Shown one piece after another: positions 11,396 through 21,209 of a DNA stretch of 47,058 nt (position 1 is the stretch's first letter; each line of letters opens with the position of its first letter). The DNA lies in the NCBI GenBank assembly GCA_001584585.1, contig LSYV01000055.1:421811-468868 (forward strand), given 5' to 3'. The position numbers were made by a program, and so were the translations under genes. The DNA comes from Gonium pectorale. Lineage: Eukaryota; Chlorophyta; Chlorophyceae; Chlamydomonadales; Volvocaceae. A model generated the notes under the pieces. That model saw only the letters and a program-made list of their open reading frames with translations. It was not told the DNA's origin and ran no database searches.

Positions 11396-14300
11396 CTGAC
11401 GCACGGTACGCCGGAGGGGGGGGCGGGGCGGGGAGAGCAAAGGGTTGGGGGCGCAAGTGGCAGGGGCGGAGGACCGGGGTCATGTGCCAGGGTGGCGGAA
11501 GCTGGGTGAAGTTACCGTAGAGGAGGGTGGAAGGCAGGCTGTGGGACATCGTGCGGGAGGGCTCTTGTGGCCATACCAGGCCCCCCGGCCAGCTGTCGCG
11601 CCCAGGGGTGGGCACTTGGCAGGCAGGTTTGGGCGCTGTGCGCGCTAAAGAGGTAGCGATGCAGTTACCTGAGCATGACAGCGATGCCGGCTCGCACCTA
11701 CCAGGCTTAGCATCAGACCAAGGCGTGACAGCTTGGCGCTCCAGATGGCATGGCGGCCCGTGCGGCCTGGCACGCTGGAGTGGAGAAAGACCTGCGACCG
11801 GCGGTCCGAGACACCTTATGCGGCCCGCAACATAAATTGTAGTTGAACAAAGCTCTCAGCCCGCACCTTGAGGACGGCGGTGCCAATGTCCGTGTCGGGT
11901 TTGCTCATCGGGTACCGTATACTCCTCCTCCGCGACCAGCAATCAAGGATTCCTGAGTGAATCCTACCTCTAACAGTCCTGGCTGACAACGACTGCGCCT
12001 TGCTGGTGCCAGCGCCCTGCCAGCATGACTATGCGGGCGCGTTGCAAGCGCCTATGGTCATCAGATATAAACACGGCAACTGCCACTCATTGCACTGTAG
12101 GTTTGATTTATAAAAGAGAGATATTGAGCAGAAGACGAATCAAGGGTGCCATGTAGTTGCAGACATGTCTGTGTTGGTTGCAGACATGCCGATCAACGTG
12201 GTGCTGAAAGCTGTGCAGCTGCTGGCTGACTCATGCGCGGCGTGCTGTGCTCCGCTCCGAGACCGACCCTGTCAAAATCCAGCTCACGCAATCGCGGAAG
12301 CCTGCAGGAACGCGAGACCTAGAAGGCGAGTCGGAATGCGGAAGAGGATGCCGCCAGGTGCCGCTGTTGCCGCCAGCCGTCGCGCAGGAGTGGGAGGGAG
12401 TCACGGAGGGAGTGGGGTGAATGGGGGGTGGTCAGGGCAGGCACGCGGGTTGTGGTTAGAATGGTCAGTGTGCAAAGTATGCAAGTGAAAGCGAGGAAGT
12501 AAAACAGAGAGGGAAGGCCGCGCCCGAAGGCGGGGCGTTTCCAGTAGGGCGCCGGATGCAAGGCGTGGCGGGCGACGGAGTCGAGCAGACGGGCCCCCGG
12601 TGTAGGGCAGCGGCGGAGTTACCTGGTGATGAGCGATATGTAGAGGTGGCAGACCCGGTGGGCGCGGCGTGCGGCGAAGGTACCAGTCCATTGGCGGTCA
12701 GCGGTTACTAGACGCCCAGCCCGCAGAGCCCGCTACCCTTGACCGCCGGGTGGTGTAACACCGACCTGGAAAGGACGACAGGGCTGCGCAGGGCAACGCC
12801 CACGGCAACGCCCGCAGCCGACATGGGCCCGCACCTCTCGCGCGCATAGTCCCGTGCTGCCCTCTCAGCCCCGTCACAGGCTGGACATACAGGCTGGGCA
12901 GCTTGCCCGGTCCATGCCCACAATCTTGCGCTATGCTGCACATCCATACCTACCCCTCCCGCCGCCCAAGGTGTCTCGAAGGATTCAGGGAGCCCCCGGC
13001 ACCGAGCCAGTGCACCCTTGCAACTGAACGCGGCTGAAGCGCTGAACCCTTTCTTTGCAACCCAGCAAACGGTACTACCGTTACTACATACCCCAGCTCG
13101 GGTAGGCAGCTCCAAGACGGGCCCGTCGCAAACGTGCGCACCCGCACTCGCAAAGGCAGCACTGACAGGACAGGGGCAGTCACGGCAGCAGGGCGATGCC
13201 GGTCTACGTCGACAGCGTTGACAACCCTCTGCAAGCCCCACGCTAGCCCACGCCTACCCGCCGCCACACACGCACGGAGCGCGGCGCACTACATCGATCG
13301 TCTGCGGACGGCTGATGGGCGCCACGGCATGCACCTGCAGCGGAAGCTGGCTGGCGTGCCTGTTCCGCGCCATGTGCTCATGTTCGGCAGCGAGCTGATG
13401 TGATAGGTGGGGCCTAGGCTGACGGCCGGGCATTGCCGAGCCAGGATGAACCAAGGAGTCAGAGCACGGCAGAGCACAACAGCTTGCAAAGTGGTTTCGA
13501 TGCTCAATGAGGGTAAGTTGGCTTGTCTGCATTATGGTATTTATGGACCAAAGTGCTAGTGTTTATGACCTCGGGAATCCTTCACAGAAGGGCGGGGTAC
13601 TGTGGGGACACACACGGGGACACAGGGAGACGGGGTCGGGACGGGGTTGGCGGTTTACTTGCTGCTAAGCAAGCATGCTTCGACATCGGCCCCCTAGGCA
13701 GTTATAGATGTAGCGCGCTCTCATGGCTGCGCATAAGCTTGCCCCTGGTGGCAGCATTGGCTTATGGCAATGTCACAACTGGCTGGAGAGCCTTAGCTAG
13801 GCAGCAGCACAGGGGGGGTAGGCCCACTCGTGCATCGCGCTGTAGCTCTCAGGAGTAATCGAAGCAGCTGCCTGGCAGCTACGCGGTCCCGTTGCGCGGT
13901 ACGGAGGAAGACAAGTTGCAGGGCGCCTTGTGGCGACACGCGCCTGGCGACATCCATGGTGGCTTTGGTGCGCACCTGACGCGAAGTACAGCGCATGTAT
14001 GTTATAATACAGGCACATTTAGACAGCTCGTTGTATTTTCGCATTTCTTTGCTACATCCCGGCAGGCCTGCGCCGCACCTCCATCCATTGCAAACACATC
14101 ACCGAGCCGGTTTCGACGACCGAGGCCAAATCTCAAACTGGTTCTGCGATAAATCTCGTGTGTTATGGTACCGATTGTTTGCCAGGCTATTGTGGCATGG
14201 CTGCTACGGCCGACGGTCTGGTGACGAGGGCAGCAGGCCGCCGAGTCCGGCAAAAGCATCGGTGTATACGCCAGGCGCACGCCTTTCCTCAAAGCATAAA

Positions 14301-14396
14301 TTCTTGACCATTGATGCGAGCGGGTGCAACTGGGTTTCGGCCTTCGGGCGGCCTTCGGCGCAACGGGCGATGCACGGCAGGCGCCCAGGGCGCCCC
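11396..14396. other. 3-kb gap with possible 5' exons but no gene I can define
   Basis: The 5' end of the minus-strand EEP nuclease should lie at the left of this stretch. One candidate upstream exon ends at a GTAACT donor near 11517 (minus strand). Its open frames give phases 1 or 2, or a weak phase 0, so I did not join it. Elsewhere I see only short unsupported ORFs. On the minus strand at 12712-12625 there is an exon-like segment (listed separately). Confidence 0.4.
12625..12712 (-). other. Exon-like segment of unknown gene
   Basis: On the minus strand a TAG acceptor is followed by about 29 protein-like codons (TADRQWTGTFAARR...LYISLITR) and a GTAACT donor. I found no matching neighbours in phase. 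It may be an orphan exon, a piece of the 5' end of the nuclease gene, or chance. Confidence 0.2.
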
Positions 14397-14403
14397 TATT
14401 TAA
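14397..14403 (+). promoter_or_regulatory. TATA box
   Basis: TATTTAA follows a GC-rich stretch (GGGCGCCCC) and lies 244 bases upstream of the ATG at 14647. Transcription would start near 14430, giving a roughly 215-base 5'UTR. Confidence 0.6.
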
Positions 14404-14646
14404 GCCGCTGCGGGCTCTCTTCATATTCACGAATTCAACTTAACACCTCTTGTAAGACACCCTTTGCATGCTACCACCAGTCCCTCGAGTCTACCTTCGC
14501 AAAGCAAAAACCTCTTTTTAGCGAAACACGCAACAGCGCCCCAGTGGTCCACCGAGCTAGCCAAAATTCGAGTCAAGCAAACTTTCAACCAGCTGCCTAA
14601 GGGCCCGACGATTCGACACGCCATTCCCGGCTCAATCGGCAGCACC

Positions 14647-16093
14647 ATGTCCGCCTTCGAGGCGCTTCCGTCTGTGCTGTCAAGCTCGAGCAGCTTCGGC
14701 AATCCTCTCTATGAGCCGCTTGGCGACTCGGCCTCGTCCGACCGCGCTGCTGCCTGTAGCATCGGCTCGGCTGCCAACATGGTGAGCGTCTGTGTCGCTA
14801 GTCGCTCGGCCTCGGTCGAGAACAAACTCCCCGCTACTATGCATAAGCAGACAACTCTCTTCACGCACCTAGCTGTGCATCTTAGGCCCACACATATTTC
14901 GTGTCATCCCTCCCACTCAAGCCCACTTTAACGCTCCTGCCCCTTCCCACCCTGAATGCCACTTGCAGACCGACTCCAGCCCACTGCTCTCCCCCGCGTC
15001 GAGCCGCGACAACCCCCTCTTCGAGGATGACCCCAAGCCCCTCCCAGGCTTCGGCTCGCTGCTGCTGGAGGCTGACTACGACGACGTGTCCAGGAGTATT
15101 ATGGGCCCGCCGAGCAGCATGCCGCTAATGGAGCTCGCGTCCCTGCCGCTCTGCTCGCTCGCCGCCGACGTGCCCCAGACCGAGATGCTCGACCCCGAGG
15201 TGGAGGCCATTCCCGAGTCGGCTTCCTGCTGCAGCCAGGACGACCCCAGCTGGCGCTGCCCTGAGCCCCACCCCGCCTGCCCCGCTGCCTTCGCCTCCAC
15301 GGAGCAGCCCTCCATCCTGGAGGGAGAGCAGCAGCAGCAGGAAGAGGAGGAGGTGGACATCGCGCCGTACGCCGCAGAGGCCTGCCGTCTCATGCAGCCG
15401 CCGGCGCCCACAGCCGCGCCCTGCACGTCCGCCGCGGCCACCAAGGCGCCGCCGCCACCGCCGAAGCCGCTGCTCGAGCTCCAGTCGCTGCAGCTCTTCT
15501 CGCTGCTGGAGGTCGACACTTCCATGATCTTCGACGAGGAGGAGAGCATCATGCAGGAGCTTCCCGCCTCCGCCGCCACCTCCCACGACAACAAGGCCAC
15601 CGCGGGGACCTCCACGTCCGTCAGCGGCAGCGGCGCGCTCCACGACGGCGCCACGGCCGACTTCACCATCACGATGGCGGCTTTGCGCCTGCGCTTCGCG
15701 CGCTGCATGGCGATGGCGGGGGCCCGGCAGAAGCGCGAGGAGCCCGCCGCCACCGCCGCCGCCGCCACCGCCAGCACAACCGCCGTCGCCGCCGAGCCGG
15801 CCACACCGGTGGCTGCCGCCGCGGGCCCCTGCGGCAGCGGCGCCGCCAGCCCCAGCGACTGCGGCTCCGCGACCTCAAGCGCCGCTGCCAGCCGGTGCAG
15901 CAGCCGCAGCGCCTCTGTCGCCCGCCGCCACGGGTGCCGTGAGGAGGAGGAGGGCTGCGGCGCCGCCGACTGGGCAGGCCGCAGCGGCTCGGTGCCCCCC
16001 CATGAGGCGCCCTGCTGCGGCCCGATGCCGGTGCCGGTGCCGCGGCTGTGCGGCGTGGCCCTGGGACCGCTCTTCGAGGCGGCCGCTCTGTGA
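14647..16093 (+). CDS. Unrecognised acidic, low-complexity protein (419 aa)
   Basis: Two exons, 14647-14781 and 14969-16093, join in phase 0 (donor GTGAGC, acceptor CACTTGCAG). I do not recognise the family. The N-terminal ~100 residues are rich in short Ser/Pro/Leu motifs (MSAFEALPSVLSSSSSFG; NPLFEDDPKPLPGFGSLLLE). The middle carries a Gln-Gln-Gln-Gln/Glu run, a Pro6 stretch and several repeated acidic-hydrophobic motifs (LFSLLEVDTSMIFDEEE). The C-terminal third is Ala/Ser/Thr-rich with a basic patch (RLRFARCMAMAGARQKREE). There is no signal peptide or membrane segment. The short acidic-hydrophobic blocks resemble activation-domain composition, but that is only an impression. Strong C/G third-position bias, the TATA box and the TGTAA signal support a real, well-expressed gene. 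Confidence 0.75.
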
Positions 16094-16134
16094 AGGCGTG
16101 GGAATGCTCGCGAGAGTGCCGGTTGTTGGGCTGC

Positions 16135-16530
16135 CCGGCAGAGGGTTTGAGGCTTTGAGCGGTAGCTTTTCTCGGTGCTTGGGCATTGATCCCGGGATCC
16201 GCTGTCGGAGGTGTCGCTCGTGTGCTTTGTCAGCCGATGAGCATTGAGCGTTGTTTCTTGAGAGAAGCGTTGTTGTTTGAAAGGGTGCACATTGTGTTGT
16301 AAACGGGTCGTGTTCTACGCGTATGGCTTTTATGCGCTGTGGTGTTTGGCATGACGCATGTTGCGGGACCGCTGCACGCGCAGACTTTACAGTGAGCACT
16401 GCAGCAATCAACACTGGAGGTTTTGGGCACTGATGGCACTGTGCATTGACAGCTTTGGGCGGCACTGAGGGCATTGAGCATTGAAGGCGTTGATTGAGCG
16501 TTGACAGCGTTGAGCACTGAAGGCATTGAT
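16135..16530. repeat. Imperfect GCATTGA-type short repeats
   Basis: Variants of GCATTGA/GCGTTGA/GCACTGA recur every 9-20 bases, densest at 16400-16530. On the other strand they read TCAATGC and TCAACGC. The array starts in the presumed 3'UTR of the preceding gene and continues past its TGTAA. Confidence 0.6.
16298..16302 (+). terminator. TGTAA polyadenylation motif
   Basis: TGTAA, the usual poly(A) signal in volvocine algae, lies 205 bases after the 16093 stop. That is a typical 3'UTR length. Confidence 0.6.
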
Positions 16531-17319
16531 TTTTAATTTGAACCGTTGGCCCTTGCACGGCTTTAGGTATACTATTATTTGGGCCTGGGTTTCGCGGACG
16601 TTCGTGAGTGCTCGGCGTGCGCACGTCATGTAAAACATGAGTAACGTAGTCCCACCCTCCCGTTTTCCGGCCCTCTGCATCTCTCAATGACGGAAGAACG
16701 CACTGACCAACTTGGTTGCACGATGGAGCTGCTGCCCCCTGCTGCCCCAGTCCCGGTTCCGTTCCAGCTTTTGGTAGACGAGGCTGATAGAGGTGACGAG
16801 CCCACTTCCTGTGGGGTGGCATCCGATAAGGGCGAAGGACTTGACACGAGCAATTCCGCCCCAAACGGGTGCGGACGTCCCGGACGCCCGCCGGCACACG
16901 GGTGGGACACAAGATAGGTTCGTTCGTGGAGCAGGGGCAATCGTCACTTGCCAGCGAGCGGGTATATTGTTTACCGCACAGCCACTATTCAAGTGATCCA
17001 AGCTGCTAACTGGCCAATACCCACACGGTCGCACACGGCAGTACAGTACTGACAAACATCAAGACCTTTCCTAAGGCAAAAGGCACCGCGTTATAGAAAT
17101 CACTTCAAGCAATAATTTAAGCTAATGCAAAGGGCGTACTGCGAACCTTTTCAAGTAGTGTGTGCAACGTTGTCTCAGCAACGTTGTCTCCGGATCGCAC
17201 TCTGAAGCTCGAGAAATCCGTTGACTTACAGTCAGTTATTGCTTTTGTATCTTCTACTTTGCGCGTCGATCGTAACGCATAGGGCTTGCCTTCCCGCTCT
17301 GCACCCTTCGGTCCCAGCA
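16531..17319. other. Upstream region of the bZIP gene
   Basis: There is no supportable ORF. GGTATATTG at 16961-16969 is a possible TATA element, about 350 bases before the ATG at 17320. The stretch 17030-17280 is the least GC-rich in the area, as expected for promoter or 5'UTR DNA. Confidence 0.4.
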
Positions 17320-20300
17320 ATGGCCGTTGCCGCTGCCTCAGTTTTCGACGCCCTTCACTTGAACAACAACAACTTTCTCAAACCGGATGGGTCGGGCGAG
17401 CTGCCTCCCATCGATTACGAGGACCTGCTAAGCCTCTTTGCCGAGGGCGCAGGTCCGGGCCCAGGCTCCAGCGGTGCGAACACCCCAGCCCAGCCGACAG
17501 ACTCCGGCGGGCATGTTGCTTCGCCGGCTTCATCCCAACACAACATCCACCAGCCCCCCGCCCCAGTACAGTTCCCGGCGCCCTCTCAGCCCGTGAGCCA
17601 GGCCAAGCGGACGGACGTCAAAAGTGTGCGGGATGCCTCAAAGCGCGTCCGGGACACCACCAAGAACAAGGTGGGGACGGGTCTGTGGGTGGGGCGGCCT
17701 GCTGCACGGTAGGGGGCTCGGCATCGTTGCTCCCATTCCCCCTGCGCTTCCTGTGGTAGAGTGTGTGTTGAAATGGAACGACGCATACGAGGTAGGGTGT
17801 GTGTGTACGTCATGCGATATGGGGCCGTGCATATTCCCCGTGCATGGACATACAAGGAAGGCAGGATCAGCGGCCGCAACCCGGAAGCTGCCTTCGCGCC
17901 TTCCCCAAGCCCACCTCCTATCTCCCACATCTCCCCTTGCTCCCCTTGCTCCCCTGCACGGATCTCGAGCCACCTCCTGCCTCACACAGCCCCCCGCCCC
18001 ACGTGCATCCATTCCCCCACCCGCCCTGCCCTCCCGCTACCCAGACGGAGCAGCTCAAGGAGTTGGAGGCCCTCGCGGCGGAGAAAGGAGCGGAGCTGGA
18101 GCGCCTGGCGGCGGAGAACGCGAACATGAAGTTCAAGCAGCGGCTGCTGGAGCGAGTGGTGCAGGTGCGGTGTGGCGTGGGGAGGAGGGGCCAGAGGCAG
18201 GGGGGGCGGGCACTGTTTGGGGCGGGCGATTAGCCGGGCGAGGCGAAGCGGAGTGGTCGGGGGGAGGCGAGGCGGTCCTCACGGTCCGCCCCCTCTGCCG
18301 TGGAGGTGCCGTGGGTCCGCCTCCTTCACCTCATCCCCGCCGGGGCCCTCTGCGGATGCACGGCAGCTGGTAGCTGGTGCCATCGCCGCCGCCACTGTGA
18401 CGCCTGCTGGTGGCGACCATTGCATGCCCGCTACCGTACATCAGACACTTGTGAGCCCGGTACGCCACTGCCCCACATCCCTCACACCTCACACCCCACA
18501 CGCCCGCATGCCCACCACGCGTCCACACATCCGCTGCCGCTGCCGCTCTGCCCGTTGCCACGCCGCCCTCCTCCTCCCCCCGCCCCCCGCCCCGCTAGAT
18601 GCAAGACCACCAGCTCAAGCTCATGCGCGGCACGGGCGAGGAGCTGCCGCAGCCGTGGTGCGACGCGCAGGCGCGCAGCGCCGCCGCCACCACCTGTGCC
18701 GCCGACAGCTCGCGCTGCGGCATGCCCTACCACGCCGGCGGGCTGACGGCGGCGGCGGCGGTGCGGGTCATGACGCCGGGCTGCCTGCTGGCATCCCCCG
18801 ACGTGACGCTGCCGCCGCTGGACCGGGAGCGGTGCGGCGGGCGGGCGGCGGGGTGGGGGGTGCGGGCGAGGCGGGCGGACGGGGGCGAGGGCGGGCTGGC
18901 GGGCGGCCGGCTGGGCGGCCAGGGGGGTTCTCCCAATGCCCGGATCTCGAAACCTTAGTACACCCCCGCTCATGCGCTGCCCGCTCTCCCGTCCTCCAGG
19001 TTCCGCTCCCTGGGCAAGTCTAAGCTGCTGGAGGGCTGGAAGCACTTCCTGTCTGAGGTGTCGGCTCCGCTGCTGTCGCTGGAGACCAACCCCGAGGACG
19101 AGGAGGCGGCCGGCCGGCTGCGGCAGCTGGCGGCAGAGGCGACCTTCATGTTCAAGCACGCCAGCCTGCTGGCGCCGGACACGGTCATGCTCGCCACCGA
19201 GGTGGGACCTCGGCAGGGTTCCGGCTGGGAGGCGCTGCGCGTTTACTGGAAGGAGGGAAAGCCAATTCGGACGAGATGGATAACTTAACTCACATATGCA
19301 CGAAGGCCCCGCCTGCCTGAGGCCAGGCGTGGCGTTCCGGGCGGCGCCCGCCCCCGCCTGCCCGTGTCCAAGTACCCGCTGTGCCCTCCGCGGGAGGCGC
19401 GTACCGACACGTGCCAGCCCATCAGCGCCCGTCGTTCAGGGGGTCCCTCTGTCCGCGCAGACACCCGCCCGCTCCTCACGCGCCCTGCCGCGCCCGCCGC
19501 CCCTAACGCCTCACCCACCCACCCTGGCCGCGCAGACCAACCTGGAGACGGAGGAGCTGGCGCACCCTGACCCCTCGCTCTGGCGCATCGTGGTCCGCAG
19601 CCTGGAGCTCAGCCCCCAGCAGGTGGGGTGGGGCGCGGCGGGGCGGGGCAACGGCGGGGTGGGGGCGGGGTGGGGGTAAGCGGAGCCGTGGGCCGGTAGG
19701 GGCCTCGGGCCCTGACTGCGTTTGGGACACGCGGTGTCCTGCCGTCTGCGCAGCGTGCCCCACCTGAGCACAGCTGGGCACACAGGTGTGTACGTGCGGG
19801 CTTTAGAGTCGTAGGCCTCCAGCAACCCCGCAGCCAGTGTTTTGCGAGCCGGGCACTAGTGCCCAAGTGGGCACTACAGAAATAATTCGGGACCGGAGGG
19901 TGGGCACGTACAAAATTATTCCTCTGACCCCCCATTGCCCGTGTGGGCACTAGGAAATTATCTCCGGCACCCCCCAGATGTCCAACCTTGGCAAATCCTG
20001 GGCCGCCAGCAGGCGGCCCCATGGAAGGGGCCGGGGGTGGGGCGGGGCGGGGCGGGTGGAGGGGTTGGACGCCCTCTGCCCTCTGCCGTACGTCTGGCCG
20101 ATCAGGCCATTTGGCAGTCGCTGACAAGTCGCTTAGTTTTGGGGAGTAAAACCGCTCGTTGCGCGCGTGGGCACCAAGGTGGGCACCAGGGAAATTAATT
20201 GGGGGGGCCGCCGGGCCGGTGGGCACCGAGAAATTCCGACGAGCTGCCCTAAGTGCCCAGCCGGGCACCAAGAAAATAAGGCTGCTCAAAGCCTGCCGAA

Positions 20301-21209
20301 ACACTGCCCGCAGCCCTCTTTGCAGCTCCGGCCCGGGATTGCGGTGGGAGCCGCGTTGTGGGGCCCCATGCCGTGTCAAGCATTGAATGGGATGCGGCAC
20401 TGTGCACATACTGCCATGGACGGATGCGGGGATACGGGTAGCGCCCGGCCAGACCGCAAGGGGCTACCGCCGGTGCCCGGCCTGTCCGCGCAGGTGGCGG
20501 ACCTGCGCGCCGTGTGGGGCCTGTTCCGCGGCATCATGGGGGGCCTGATGGCGGAGCGGCGGCGGGTCAACGAGAAGCTGGCGGCCGGGCTGCACGGCCC
20601 CGCGGCCGACGTGGCGGTGGCCATGGCGCAGCTCACCGTCTCCCCCGAGTGCGAGGTGCTGCAGGTGCGGCCAGAAAAGGGGGGGTGCGGGCGGGGATAG
20701 GGCGCGGTGGCGGTGCGGGTGCGGCCAATCGGGCGATCGAGCAGCTGGGTGGGGACGCGGAGACGTGGGGTGGGTGGTCGAGGGGGCTGCATCGCGGCAT
20801 CGCAAGTTGGTGAGGAAGGGCGACGAGGGGCGGGCAGGTGGCTGTGTGGTTGGGCGGGCTGGAACGTGACCGCGAGGCTCCGCTCTCCTCTGTATGCCAG
20901 GCCTTCGCTCCTCCTGCACCACGCTCGCACTCACATGCCACTTCTGCTTGTGTCCCTGTCGGACTAGCCCGGACACACTCCCGTCCTCTCATCCCCCCCT
21001 CGTTCCCAACGCCCTCGGCGCAGACGCTGCAGCGCAACCTGCGCCGCGAGAAGTCGGCCCACCTGCTGCTGCGCGGCTTCCTGTTCGGCCAGACGCTGTC
21101 GGCGCTGCAGTTCGTCAAGATGGCCGTGTACTCGTGGCCCTGGTTTCCAGATGCCACGGCGCTGGTGGCGACCGTGGCGGAGGGCGTGGACGAGGCCACC
21201 TCGGCGTAA
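17320..21209 (+). CDS. bZIP-type transcription factor with non-canonical basic region (449 aa)
   Basis: Seven exons: 17320-17670, 18045-18164, 18599-18831, 19000-19201, 19536-19622, 20494-20664, 21024-21209. All are GT-AG and join in phase, ending with TAA. Residues ~92-117 form a basic stretch (KRTDVKSVRDASKRVRDT). Exon 2 supplies a leucine-zipper helix (Leu124, Leu138, Met145, Leu152 in a heptad register, with an Asn at an a position). Aligned to N-x7-R, the Arg is Arg111 but the usually invariant Asn is Val103. The C-terminal ~210 residues are helical and Trp/Leu-rich (GWKHFLSEV, LWRIVVRSLELSPQQ, KSAHLLLRGFLFGQ). They vaguely recall the helical tail of DOG1/TGA-type bZIPs; this is inference. 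It is presumably nuclear. The ATG at 17320 is the first in its frame and has a G at +4. Confidence 0.8.
19840..20285. repeat. Dispersed GGGCAC...AAATTATT repeats in bZIP intron 5
   Basis: At least six diverged copies of GTGGGCACYARGAAATTATT-like sequence lie in the 871-base intron 19623-20493. They sit at about 19850, 19868, 19900, 19942, 20165-20200, 20220 and 20263. The intron is AT-richer here than its surroundings. Translated on the minus strand the copies read as NFLVPTR-like peptides, but stops and spacing show no gene. Confidence 0.65.

Noticed and set aside
12708..13241. 177-codon Cys-containing minus-strand frame
   Set aside because: It looks partly protein-like near its end, but has no signal, domain, or in-phase splice partners. 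I left it out as a gene.
15076..16290. 404-codon open frame on the minus strand opposite the acidic-protein gene
   Set aside because: It is the mirror of a GC-rich coding exon. It has Ser/Ala-rich meaningless sequence, while the plus-strand exon has splice, TATA and TGTAA support.
19609..20409. 266-codon minus-strand frame with repeated NFLVPTR-like peptides
   Set aside because: It lies inside a bZIP intron. The apparent peptide repeat comes from the GGGCAC/AAATTATT DNA repeat, which is irregular and not kept in one frame by selection as far as I can see.
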